From contig CP114482.1 in assembly GCA_027186245.1 (NCBI GenBank), positions 14,713,209 through 14,777,208 of the forward strand: DNA of 64,000 nt, written 5' to 3'. The notes under the pieces were generated by a model that saw nothing but the letters and a program-made list of their open reading frames with translations, was not told the DNA's origin and ran no database searches. Positions within the stretch are counted from its first letter, which is position 1; each line of letters starts with the position of its first letter. The position numbers were made by a program, and so were the translations under genes. This document shows, in pieces, positions 23,906 through 37,600 of the stretch. Source of the DNA: Coriaria nepalensis (Eukaryota; Streptophyta; Magnoliopsida; Cucurbitales; Coriariaceae).

Positions 23906-26162
23906 ATTAATTATTTAGAAGCCATTGGAGCGAATAGTATTTTCGCATTTCAAGCAAGACTTTCGCGCATAGCTCGGTTATGATTTTTTGAAGGCAACTA
24001 TGAGTTTGTTTAATCTTAGAGTCATCATCTCAATGTCTCTTTGAAAGTCACTAATTCATTTGAAAGCAATTAAAATGAATTCTATTTTCATACTTCGAAC
24101 CCGACTTTCGTACATAACTTGCTAATGATCATTTTAGGGCAAGTAGTCATTTGTTTCATTTGAGATTCATGTCAATGAGTCTTTTCGACTCACTAATTCA
24201 TTTGAAAGCAATTCAAACGAATTCTATTTTTCCACTACAAACACTACTTTTGTGAATCACTTGTTGATGATCTTTTTAAGACAAGTATGCATTTGTTTTA
24301 TGTTACATTCATGGCAATGAGTTTTTTCAAGAAAATAAATTATTTGGAACTCATCGAAGCGAATACTATTTTAGCATCTCAAACATGACTTTCGCGCATA
24401 GCTTGCATATGATTTTTTGAAGGCATATATGAATTTGTTTAATCTTAGAGTCATCATCTCAATGTCTCTTTGAAAGTCACTAATTCATTTGAAAGCAATT
24501 CGAACGAATTCTATTTTTGCACTTCAAACACTACTTTTGTGAATCACTTGTTAATGATCTTTTTAAGACAAGTATGCATTTGTTTAATGTTATATTGATG
24601 GCAATGAGTTTTTTCAAGAAAATTAATTATTTGGAACCTATTGGAGAGAATACTATTTTCGCATTTCAAACATGACTTTCGCGCATAGCTCGGTTATGAT
24701 TTTTTGAAGGCAAGTAGGAATTTGTTTAATCTTAGAGTTATCATCTCAAAGTCTCTTCGAAAATCACTAATTCATTTCGAAGCAATTAAACTGAATTCTA
24801 TTTTCGCACTTCGAACCCGACTTTCGTACATAACTCGCTAATGATCATTTTAGGGCAAGTACTCATTTGTTTCATTTGAGATTCATGTCAATGAGTCTTT
24901 TCGACTCACTAATTCATTTGAAAGCAATTCGAACGAATTCTATTTTTCCACTTCAAACACTACTTTTGTGATTCACTTATTAATTATCTTTTTAACACAA
25001 GTACGCATTTGTTTTATGTTATATTCATGGCAATGAGTTTTTTCAAGAAAATAAATTATTTGGAACCCATCGAAGCGAATACTATTTTCGCATTTCAAAC
25101 ATGACTTTCGCGCATAGCTCGGTTATGATTTTTTGAAGGCATATCTGAATTTGTTCAATCTTAGAGTCGTCATCTCAATGTCTCTTTGAAAGTCACTAAT
25201 TCATTTGAAAGCAATTCAAACGAATTCTATTTTTACACTTCAAACACTACTTTTGTGAATCACTTGTTAATGATCTTTTTAACACAAGTATGCATTTGTT
25301 TTATGTTATATTCATGGCAATGAGTTTTTTCAGGAAAATAAATTATTTGGAACCCATTGGAGCTAATACTATTTTTTCATTTCAAACATGACTTTCGCGC
25401 ATAGCTCGGTTATGATTTTTTGAAGGCAAGTATGAATTTGTTTAATCTTAGAGTTATCATCTCAAAGTCTCTTCGAAAGTCACTAATTCATTTCAAAGCA
25501 ATTAAACTGAATTCTATTTTCGCACTTCGAACCCGACTTTCGTACATAACTTGCTAATGATCATTTTAGGGCAAGTAGTCATTTGTTTCATTTGAGATTC
25601 ATGTCAATGTGTCTTTTCGACTCACTAATTCATTTGAAAGCAATTCGAACGAATTCTATTTTTCCACTCCAAACACTACTTTTGTGAATCACTTATTAAT
25701 GATCTTTTTAACACAAGTACGCATTTGTTTTATGTTATATTCATGGCAATGAGTTTTTTCAAGAAAATAAATTATTGGGAACCCATCGAAGCGAATACTA
25801 TTTTCGCATTTCAAACATGACTTTCGCGCATAGCTCGGTTATGATTTTTTGAAGGCATATATGAATTTGTTTAATCTTAGAGTTATCATCTCAAAGTCCC
25901 TTCGAAAGTCACTAATTCATTTCAAAGCAATTAAACTGAATTCTATTTTCGCACTTCGAACCCGACTTTCGTACATGACCTGCTAATGATCATTTTAGGG
26001 CAAGTAGTCATTTGTTTCATTTGAGATTCATGTCAATGAGTCTTTTCGACTCACTAATTCATTTGAAAGCAATTCGAACGAATTCTATTTTTCCACTTCA
26101 AACACTACTTTTCTGAATCACTTATTAATGATCTTTTTAACACAAGTACACATTTGTTTTAT

Positions 26163-27627
26163 GTTATATTCATGGCAATGAGTTTTTTCAAGAAAATAAA
26201 TTATTTGGTACCCATCGAAGCGAATACTATTTTCGCATTTCAAACATGACTTTCGCGCATAGCTCGGTTATGATTTTTTGAATGCAAGTATGAATTTGTT
26301 TAATCTTAGAGTTATCATCTCAAAGTCTCTTCGAAAATCACTAATTCATTTCGAAGCAATTAAACTGAATTCTATTTTCGCACTTCGAACCCGACTTTCG
26401 TACATAACTCGATAATGATCATTTTAGGGCAAGTAGTCATTTGTTTCATTTGAGATTCATGTCAATGAGTCTTTTCGACTCACTAATTCATTTGAAAGCA
26501 ATTCGAACGAATTCTATTTTTCCACTTCAAACACTACTTTTGTGAATCACTTATTAATGATCTTTTTAACACAAGTACGCATTTGTTTTATGTTATATTC
26601 ATGGCAATGAGTTTTTTCAAGAAAATAAATTATTTCGAACCCATCGAAGCGAATACTATTTTCGCATTTCAAACATGACTTTCGCGCATAGCTCGGTTAT
26701 GATTTTTTGAAGGCATATATGAATTTGTTTAATCTTAGAGTCATCATCTCAATGTCTCTTTGAAAGTCACTAATTCATTTGAAAGCAATTCGAACGAATT
26801 CTATTTTTGCACTTCAAACACTACTTTTGTGAATCACTAACTAATGATCTTTTTAACACAAGTATGCATTTGTTTTATGTTATATTCATGGCAATGAGTT
26901 TTTTCAAGAAAATAAATTATTTGGAACCCATCGAAGCGAATACTATTTTAGCATTTCAAACATGACTTTCGCGCATAGCTTGCATATGATTTTTTGAAGG
27001 CATATATGAATTTGTTTAATCTTAGAGTCATCATCTCAATGTCTCTTTGAAAGTCACTAATTCATTTAAAAGCAATTCGAACGAATTCTATTTTGGCACT
27101 TCAAACACTACTTTTGTGAATCACTTGTTAATGATCTTTTTAAGACAAGTATGCATTTGTTTTATGTTATATTCATGGCAATGAGTTTTTTCAAGAAAAT
27201 AAATTATTTGGAACCCATTTAAGCTAATACTATTTTCGCATTTCAAACAAGACTTTCGCGCATAGCTTGGTTATGATTTTTTGAAGGCAAGTATGAATTT
27301 GTCTAATATTAGAGTCATCATCTCAATGTCTCTTTGAAAGTCACTAATTCATTTGAAAGCAATTAAAATGAATTCTATTTTCGTACTTTGAACCCGACTT
27401 TCGTACATAACTTACTAATGATCATTTTAGGGCAAGTAGTCATTTGTTTCATTTGAGATTCATGTCAATGAGTCTTTTCGACTCGCTAATTCATTTGAAA
27501 GCAATTCGAACGAATTCTATTTTTCCTCTTCAAACACTACTTTTGTGAATCACTTATTAATGATTTTTTTAACACAAGTACGTATTTGTTTTATGTTATA
27601 TTCATGGCAATGAGTTTTTTCAAGAAA
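26163..27627 (+). repeat. Second copy of the 22441-23905 segment
   Basis: Same monomer order, two tandem hybrids (26755 and 27042) and the same rare variants as the segment 3,722 bp upstream, with scattered single-base differences ('gaatgcaagtatg' for 'gaaggcaagtatg', 'aaactgaattc' for 'aaactaaattc'). Confidence 0.86.
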
Positions 27628-29330
27628 ATAAATTATTTGGAACCCATTTAAGCTAATACTATTTTCGCATTTCAAACATGACTATCGCGCATAGCTCGGT
27701 TATGATTTTTTGAACGCAAGAATGAATTTGTTTAATCTTAGAGTCATCATTTGAATGTCTGTTTGAAAGTCATTAATTCATTTGAAAGCAATTAAAATGA
27801 ATTCTATTTTCGCACTTCGAACCCGACTTTCGTACATAACATGCTAATGATCATTTTAGCGCAAGTAGTCATTCGTTTCATTTGAGATTCATGTCAATGT
27901 GTCTTTTCGACTCACTAATTCATTTGAAAGCAATTCGAACGAATTCTATTTTTCCACTTCAAACACTACTTTTGTGAATCACTTATTAATGATCTTTTTA
28001 ACACAAGTATGCATTCGTTTTATGTTATATTCATGGCAATGAGTTTTTTCAGGAAAATAAATTATTTGGAACCCATTGGAGCAAATACTATTTTTTCATT
28101 TCAAACATGACTTTCGCGCATAGCTCGGTTATGATTTTTTGAAGGCAAGTATTAATTTGTTTAATCTTAGAGTCATCATCTCAATGTCTCTTCGAAAGTC
28201 ACTAATTCATTTGAAAGCAATTAAAATGAATTCTATTTTCGTACTTTAAACCCGACTTTCGTACATAACTTGCTAATGATCATTTTAGGGCAAGTAGTGA
28301 TTTGTTTCATTTGAGATTCATGTCAATGAGTGTTTTCGACTCACTAATTCACGTGAAAGCAATTCTAATGAATTCTATTTTTCCACTTCAAACACTACTT
28401 TTGTGAATCCCTTGTTAATGATATTTTTAACACAAGTACACATTTGTTTTATGTTATATTCATGGCAATGAGTTTTTTCAAGAAAATAAATTATTTGGTA
28501 CCCATCGAAGCGAATACTATTTTCGCATTTCAAACATGACTTTCGCGCATAGCTCGGTTATGATTTTTTGAAGGCAAGTATGAATGTGTTTAATCTTAGA
28601 GTCATCATCTGAATGTCTCTTTGAAAGTCACTAATTCCTTTCAAAGAAATTAAAATAAATTATGTGTCGCACTTCGAACCCGACTTTCGTACATAACTTG
28701 CGAATGATCATTTTAGCGCAAGTAGTCATATTTTTCATTAGAGATTCATGTCAATGAGTCTTTTCAACTCACTAATTCACTTGAAAGCAATTCAAATGAA
28801 TTCTATTTTTCAACTTCAAACACTACTTTTGTGAATCACTTGTTAATGATATTTTTAACACAAGTATGCATTTGTTTTATGTTATATTCATGGCAATGAG
28901 TTTTTTGAAGAAAATAAATTATTTGGAACCCCTTGGATCGAATACTATTTTCGCATTTCAAACATGACTTTCGCGCATAGCTCGGTTATGATTTTTTGAA
29001 GGCAACTATGAATTTGTTTAATCTTAGAGTCATCATCTCAATGTCTCTTTGAAAGTCACTAATTCATTTGAAAACAATTCGAACGAATTCTATTTTTGCA
29101 CTTCGAACACTACTTTTTTGAATCTCTTGTTAATGATCTTTTTAAGATAAGTATGCATTTTTTTTATGTTATATTCATGGCAATGAGTTTTTTCAAGAAA
29201 ATAAATTATTTGGAACCCATCGAAGCGAATACTATTTTAGCATTTCAAACATGACTTTCGCGCATAGCTTGCATATGATTTTTTGAAGGCATATATGAAT
29301 TTGTTTAATCTTAGAGTCATCATCTCAATG

Positions 29331-29474
29331 TCTCTTTGAAAGTCACTAATTCATTTAAAAGCAATTCGAACGAATTCTATTTTGGCACTTCAAACACTAC
29401 TTTTGTGAATCACTTGTTAATGATCTTTTTAAGACAAGTATGCATTTGTTTCATTTGAGATTCATGTCAATGAG
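29331..29474 (+). repeat. Doubly chimeric monomer B3/B1/B3
   Basis: This 144 bp monomer starts as B3 (TCTCTTTGAAAGTCACTAA), continues as the B1 'ttttggcac' subtype up to 'aagacaagtatgcatttg', then ends as B3 ('tttcatttgagattcatg'). It is followed directly by an ordinary B1 at 29475-29616, so the local order is B2-chimera-B1-B2 and trimer register is restored. Two switch points within 144 bp suggest a conversion tract or two successive exchanges. Confidence 0.85.
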
Positions 29475-32400
29475 TCTTTTCAAGTCACTAATTCATTTGA
29501 AAGCAATGCGAAGGAATTCTATTTTTCCACTTCAAACACTACTTTTGTGAATCACTTGTGAATGATCTTTTTAACACAAGTATGCATTTGTTTTATGTCA
29601 TATTCATGACAATGAGTTTTTCCAAGAAAATAAATTATTTGGAACCCATTGGAGCGAATATTGTTTTCGCATTTCAAACATGACTTTCGCGCATAGCTTG
29701 CATATGATTTTTTGAAGGCAAGTATGAATGTGTTTAATCTTAGAGTCATCATCTGAATGTCTCTTTGAAAGTCACTAATTCATTTGAAAGAAATTAAAAT
29801 AAATTATGTTTCGCACTCCGAACCCGACGTTCGTACATAGCTTGCTAATGATCATTTTAGCGCATGTAGTCATTTGTTTCATTTGAGATTCATGTCAATG
29901 AGTCTTTTCAAGTCAGTAATTCATTTGAAAGCAATTCGAAGGAATTCTATTTTTCCAACTCAAACACTACTTTTTTGAATCACTTGTTAATGATATTTTT
30001 AACACAAGTATGCATTTTTTTATGTTACATTCATGGAAATGAGTTTTTTCAAGAAAATAAATTATTGGGAACCCATTGAAGCGAATACTATTTTCGCATT
30101 TCAAACAAGACTTTCGCGCATAGCTTGGTTATGAATTTTTGAAGGCAAGTATGAATTTGTTTAATCTTAGAGTCATCATCTCAAGTCTCTTTGAAAGTCA
30201 CTAGTTCATTTGAAAGCAATTAAAATGAATTCTATTTTCGCAGTTCGAACCCGACTTTCGTACATAACTTGCTAATGATCATTTTAGGGCAAGTAGTTAA
30301 TTGTTTCATTTGAGATTCATGTCAAGGAGTCTTTTCAAGTTACTAATTCATTTGAAAGCAATGCGAAGGAATTCTATTTTTCCACTTCAAACACTACTTT
30401 TGTGAATCACTTGTTAATGATCTTTTTAACACAAGTATGCATTTCTTTTATGTCATATTCATGGCAATGAGTTTTTATCAAGAAAATAAATTATTTGGAA
30501 CCCATTGGAGCGAATACTATTTTCGCATTTCAAACATGACTTTCGCACATAGCTTGCATATGATTTTTTGAAGGCAAGTATGAATGTGTTTAATCTTAGA
30601 GTCATCATCTGAATGTCTCTTTGAAAGTCACTAATTCATTTGAAAGAAATTAAAATAAATTATGTTTCGCACTCCGAACCCGACGTTCGTACATAGCTTG
30701 CTAATGATCATTTTAGCGCATGTAGTCATTTGTTTCATTTGAGATTCATGTCAATGAGTCTTTTCAAGTCACTAATTGATTTGAAAGCAATTCGAAGGAA
30801 TTCTATTTTTCCACTTCAAACACTACTTTTGTGAATCACTTGTTAATGATCTTTTTAACACAAGTATGCATTTGTTTTATGTTACATTAATGGCAATGAG
30901 TTTTTTCAAGAAAATAAATTATTTGGAACCCATTGGTGGGAATACTATTTTCGCATTTCAAACACGACTTTCGCGCATAGCTTGCATATGATTTTTTGAA
31001 GGCAAGTATGAATGTGTTTAATCTTAGAGTCATCATCTGAATGTCTCTTTGAAAGTCACTAATTCATTTGAAAGAAATTAAAATAAATTTTGTTTCGCAC
31101 TTCGAACCCGACTTTCGTACATAACATGCTAATGATCATTTTAGGGCAAATAGTCATTTGTTTCATTTGAAATTCATGTCAATGAGTCTTTTCAACTCAC
31201 TAATTCACTTGAAAGCAATTCGAATGAATTCTATTTTTCCACTTCAAACACTACTTGTGTGAATCACTTGTTAATGATCTTTTTAACACAAGTACGCATT
31301 TGTTTTATGTTATATTCATGGCAATGAGTTTTTTCAGGAAAATAAATTATTTGGAACCCATTGGAGCTAATACTATTTTTGCATTTCAAACATGACTTTC
31401 GCACATAGATCGGTTATGATTTTTTAAAGGCAAGTATGAATTTGTTTAATCTTAGAGTCATCATCTCAATGTCTCTTTCAAAGTCACTAATTCATTTGAA
31501 AGCAATTCGAACGAATTCTATTTTTGCACTTCAAACACTACTTTTGTGAATCACTTGTTAATGATCTTTTTCAGACAAGTATGTATTTGTTTTATGTTAT
31601 ATTCATGGAAATGAGTTTTTTCAAGAAAATAAATTATTTGGAACCCATTGGAGCGAATACTATTTTCGCATTTCAAACATGACTTTCGCACATAGCTTGC
31701 ATATGATTTTTTGAAGGCAAGTATGAATGTGCTTAATCTTAGAGTCATCATCTGAATGTCTCTTTGAAAGTCACTAATTCATTTGAAAGAAATTAAAATA
31801 AATTATGTTTCGCACTCCGAACCCGACGTTCGTACATAGCTTGCTAATGATCATTTTAGCGCATGTAGTCATTTGTTTCATTTGAGATTCATGTCAATGA
31901 GTCTTTTCAAGTCACTAATTGATTTGAAAGCAATTCGAAGGAATTCTATTTTTCCACTTCAAACACTACTTTTGTGAATCACTTGTTAATGATCTTTTTA
32001 ACACAAGTATGCATTTGTTTTATGTTACATTCATGGCAATGAGTTTTTTCAAGAAAATAAATTATTTGGAACCCATTGGAGCGAATACTATTTTCGCATT
32101 TCAAACATGACTTTCGCGCATAGCTTGCATATGATTTTTTGAAGGCAAGTATGAATGTGTTTAATCTTAGAGTCATCATCTGAATGTCTCTTTGAAAGTC
32201 ACTAATTCATTTGAAAGAAATTAAAATAAATTTTGTTTCGCACTTCGAACCCGACTTTCGTACTTAACTTGCTAATGATCATTTTAGGGCAAATAGTCAT
32301 TTGTTTCATTTGAAATTCATGTCAATGAGTCTTTTCAACTCACTAATTCATTTGAAAGCAATTCGAAGGAATTCTATTTTTCCACTTCAAACACTACTTT

Positions 32401-33960
32401 TGTGAATCACTTGTTAATGATCTTTTTCACACAAGTATGCATTTGTTTTATGTCATATTCATGGCAATGAGTTTTTTCAAGAAAATAAATTATTTGGAAC
32501 CCATTGGAGCGAATACTATTTCCGCATTTCAAACATGACTTTCGCGCATAGGTTGCATATGATTTTTTGAAGGCAAGTATGAATGTGTTTAATCTTAGAG
32601 TCATCATCCGAATGTCTCTTTGAAAGTCACTAATTCATTTGAAAGAAATTAAAATAAATTATGTTTCGCACTTCGAACCCGACTTTCGTACATAACTTCC
32701 TAATGATCATTTTAGGGCAAATAGTCATTTGTTTCATTTGAGATTCATGTCAATGGGTCTTTTCAACTCACTAATTTACTTGAAAGCAATTCAAATGAAT
32801 TCTATTTTTCCACTTCAAACACTACTTTTGTGAATCACTTGTTAATGATCTTTTTAACACAAGTACGCATTTGCTTTATGTTATATTCATGGCAATGAGT
32901 TTTTTCAGGAAAATAAATTATTTGGAACCCATTGGAGCTAATACTATTTTTGCATTTCAAACATGACTTTCGCACATAGATCGGTTATGATTTTTTGAAG
33001 GCAAGTATGAATTTGTTTAATCTTAGAGTCATCATCTCAATGTCTCTTTCAAAGTCACTAATTCATTTGAAAGCAATTCGAACGAATTCTATTTTTGCAC
33101 TTCAAACACTACTTTTGTGAATCACTTGTTAATGATCTTTTTCAGACAAGTATGTATTTGTTTTATGTTATATTCATGGAAATGGGTTTTTTCAAGAAAA
33201 TAAATTATTTGGAAACCATTGAAGCGAATACTATTTTCGCATTTCAAACATGACTTTCGCGCATAGCTCGGTTATGATTTTTTGAAGGCAACTATGAATT
33301 TGTTTAATCTTAGAATCATCATCTCAATGTCTCTTTGAAAGTCACTACTTCATTTGAAAGCAATTAAAATGAATTCTATTTTTGCACTTCGAACCCGATT
33401 TTCGTACATAACTTGCTAATGATCATTTTAGGGCAAATAGTCATTTGTTTCATTTGAGATTCATGTCAATGAGTCTTTTCAACTCACTAATTCATTTGAA
33501 AGCAATTCGAATGAATTCTATTTTTCCACTTCAAACACTACTTTTGTGAATCACTTGTTAATGATCTTTTTAACACAAGTATGCATTTGTTTTATGTCAT
33601 ATTCATGGCAATGAGTTTTTTCAAGAAAATAAATTATTTGGAATCCATTGGAGCGAATACTATTTTCGCATTTCAAACATGACTTTCGCGCATAGCTTGC
33701 ATATTACTTTTTCATGGCAAGTATGAATCTGTTTAATCTTAGAGTCATCATCTGAATGTCTCTTTGAAAGTCACTAATTCATTTGAAAGAAATTAAAATA
33801 AATTATGTTTCGCACTTCGAACCCGACTTTCGTTCATAACTTGCTATTGATCATTTTAGGGCAAATAGTCATTTGTTTCATTTGAGATTCATGTCAATGA
33901 GTCTTTTCAACTCACTAATTCATTTGAAAGCAATTCGAATGAATTCTATTTTTCCACTTC
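29475..33960 (+). repeat. Array B sub-block with the 'gaaattaaaataaatt' B3 subtype
   Basis: B3 monomers with 'aaagaaattaaaataaatt' and 'tatgtttcgcac' (EcoRI site lost, TTT shortened) occur near 29790, 30650, 31078, 31793, 32217, 32645 and 33788. B2 tails here read 'tatgaatgtgtttaatc' and 'catctgaatgtctc'. B1 often has 'cgaaggaattc'. Trimers dominate, at 428 bp steps. Hybrids occur at 31472 and 33043, 1,571 bp apart (11 monomers), and share 'tttcagacaagtatgtattt' and 'ctctttcaaagtcac', which marks a copied block. Confidence 0.8.
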
Positions 33961-34699
33961 AAACACTACTTTTGTGAATCACTTGTTAATGATCTTTTTA
34001 ACACAAGTATGCATTTGTTTTATGTTATATTCATGGCAATGAGTTTTTTCAAGAAAATAAATTATTTGGAACCCATTGGAGCGAATACTATTTTCGCATT
34101 TCAAACATGACTTTTGTGCATAGCTTGGTTATGAAGTTTTGAAGGCAAGTATGAATTTGTTTAATCTTAGAGTCATCATCTCAATGCCTCTTTGAAAGTC
34201 ACTAATTGATTTGAAAGCAATTCGAACGAATTCTATTTTTTCACTTCAAACACTACTTTAGTGAATCTCTAGTCAATGATCTTTTTAAGACAAGTATGCA
34301 TTTTTTTTATGTTATATACATGGCAATGAGTTTTTTGAAGAAAATAAATTATTTGGAACCCATTGGAGCTAATACTATTTTTGCATTTCAAACATGACTT
34401 TCGCGCATAGCTCGGTTATGATTTTTTGAACGCAAGAATGAATTTGTTTAATCTTAGAGTTATCATCTCAATGTCTCTTTGAAAGTCACTAATTCATTTG
34501 AAAGGAATTAAAATGAATTCTATTTTTGCACTTCGAACCCGACTTTCCTACATAACTTGCTAATGATCATTTTACAGCAAATAGTCATTTGTTTCATTTG
34601 AGATTCATGTCAATGAGTCTTTTCAACTCACTAATTCATTTGGAAGCAAGTCGAACGAATTCTCTTTTTCCACTTGAAACACTACTTTTGTGAATCATT

Positions 34700-37600
34700 T
34701 GTTAATGATCTTTTTAAGACAAGTATGCATTTGTTTTATGTTATATTCATGCCAACGAGTTTTTTCAAGAAAATAAATTATTTGGAACCCATTTAAGCGA
34801 ATACTATTTTCGCATTTCAAACAAGGCTTTCGCGCATAGCTTGGTTATGATTTTTTGAAGGCGAGTATGAATTTGTTTAATCTTGGAGTCATCAGCTCAA
34901 TGTCTCTTTGAAAGTCACTAATTCATTTGAAAACAATTCGTACGAATTCTATTTTTGCACTTCAAACATTACTTTTGTGAATCACTTGTTAATGATCTTT
35001 TTAAGAAAAGTATGCATTTTTTTTATGTTATATTCATGGTAATGAGTTTTTTCAAGAAAATAAATTATTTGGAACCCATTGGAGCTAATACTATTTTTTC
35101 ATTTCAGACATGACTTTCGCGCATAGCTCGGTTATGATTTTTTGAACGCAAGAATGAATTTGTTTAATCTTAGAGTCATCATTTGAATGTCTCTTTGAAA
35201 GTTATTAATTCATTTGAAAGCAATTAAAATGAATTCTATTTTCGCACTTCGAACCCTCCTTTCGTACATAACTTGCTAATGATCATTTTAGCGCAAGTTG
35301 TCATTTGTTGTATTTGAGATTCATGTCAATGAGTCCTTTCAAGTCACTAATTCATTTGAAAGCAATTCGAACGAATTCTATTTTTGGACTTCAAACACTA
35401 CTTTTGTGAATCACATGTTAATGATCTTTTTCAGACAAGTATGCATTTGTTTTATGTTATATTCATGCCAATGAGTTTTTTCAAGAAAAAAATTTTTTTT
35501 CGGACCCATTGAAGCGAATACTATTTTCGCATTTCAAACAAGACTTTAGCGCATAGCTTGGTTATGAAGTTTTAAAGGCAAGTATGAATTTGTTTAATCT
35601 TAGAGTCATCATCTCAATGTCTCTTTGAAAGTCACTAATTCATTTGAAAGCAATTCGAACGAATTCTATTTTATCACTTCAAACACTACTTTAGTGAATC
35701 TCTAGCCAATGATCTTTTTAAGACAAGTATGTATTTTTTTTATGTTATATTCATAGAAATGAGTTTTTTCAAGAAAATAAATTATTTGGAACCCATTTAA
35801 GCGAATACTATTTTCGCATTTCAAACAAGACTTTCGCGCATAGCTTGGTTATGAAATTTTGAAGGCAAGTATGAATTTGTTTAATCTTAGAGTCATCATC
35901 TCAATGTCTCTTTGAAAGTCACTAATTCATTTGAAAGCAATTAAAATGAATTCTATTTTCGCACTTCGAACCTCACTTTCGTACATAACTTGCTAATGAT
36001 CATTTTAGGGCAAGTAGTCATTTGTTTCATTTGAGATTCATGTCAATGAGTCATTTCAAGTCACTAATTCATTTGAAAGCAATTCGAAGGAATTCTATTT
36101 TTCCACTTCAAACACTACTTTTGTGAATCACTTGTTAATGATCTTTTTAAGACAAGTATGCATTTGTTTTATGTTATATTCATGCCAACGAGTTTTTTCA
36201 AGAAAATAAATTATTTGGAACCCATTTAAGCGAATACTATTTTCGCATTTCAAACAAGACTTTCGCGCATAGCTTGGTTATGATTTTTTGAAGGCGAGCA
36301 TGAATTTGTTTAATCTTGGAGTCATCAGCTCAATGTCTCTTTGAAAGTCACTAATTCATTTGAAAACAATTCGTACGAATTCTATTTTTGCACTTCAAAC
36401 ATTACTTTTGTGAATCACTTGTTAATGATCTTTTTAAGACAAGTATGCATTTTTTTTATGTTATATTCATGGCAATGAGTTTTTTCAAGAAAATAAATTA
36501 TTTGGAACCCATTGGAGCTAATACTATTTTTGCATTTCAGACATGACTTTCGCGCATAGCTCGGTTATGATTTTTTGAACGCAAGAATGAATTTGTTTAA
36601 TCTTAGAGTCATCATTTGAATGTCTCTTTGAAAGTCACTAATTCATTTGAAAGCAATTAAAATGAATTCTATTTTCGCACTTCGAACCTCACTTTCGTAC
36701 ATAACTTGCTAATGATCATTTTAGGGCAAGTAGTCATTTGTTTCATTTGAGATTCATGTCAATGAGTCATTTCAAGTCACTAATTCATTTGAAAGCAATT
36801 CGAAGGAATTCTATTTTTCCACTTCAAACACTACTTTTGTGAATCACTTGTTAATGATCTTTTTAACACAAGTATGCATTTGTTTTATGTCATATTCATG
36901 GCAATGAGTTTTTTCAAGAAAATAAATGATTTGGAACCAATTGGAGCGAATACTATTTTCGCATTTCAAACAAGACTTACGCGCATAGCTTGCATATGAT
37001 TTTTTGAAGGCAAGTATGAATGTGTTTAATCTTAGAGTCATCATCTGAATGTCTCTTTGAAAGTCACTAATTCATTTGAAAGAAATTAAAATAAATTCTG
37101 TTTCGCACTTCGAACCCGACGTTCGTACATAGGTTGCTACTGATCATTTTAGCGCAAGTAGTCATTTGTTTCATTTGAGATTCATCTCAATGAGTCTTTT
37201 CAAGTCACTAATTCATTTGAAAGGAATTCGAAGGAATTCTATTTTTCCACTTCAAACACTACTTTTGTGAATCACTTGTTAATGATCTTTTTAACACAAG
37301 TATGCATTTGTTTTATGTTATATTTATGGCAATGAATTTTTTCAAGAAAATAAATTATTTGGAACCCATTGGAGCGAATACTATTTTCGCATTTCAAACA
37401 TGACTTTCGCGCATAGCTTGGATATGATTTTTTGAAGGCAAGTATGAATGTGTTTAATCTTTGAGTTATCATCTCAATGTCTCTTTGAAAGTCACTAATT
37501 CATTTGAAAGCAATTAAAATGAATTCTATTTTCGCACTTCGAACCCGACTTTCGTACATAACTTACTAATGATCATTTTAGGGCAAATAGTCATTTGTTT

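Larger units (their letters stand above)
20700..29330 (+). repeat. Array B sub-block with the 'cccatcgaagcgaat' B2 subtype
   Basis: B2 monomers reading 'cccatcgaagcg' in place of 'cccattggagcg' occur near 20917, 21774, 22488, 22917, 23206, 24351, 25066, 25782, 26210, 26640, 26928, 28500 and 29217, and rarely elsewhere. B1 heads here mostly read 'cttttcgactcac'. Trimers are mixed with dimers; hybrid monomers start at 21888, 23033, 23320, 24465, 25181, 26755, 27042 and 29044. The shared subtype marks this as a locally homogenised stretch. Confidence 0.8.
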
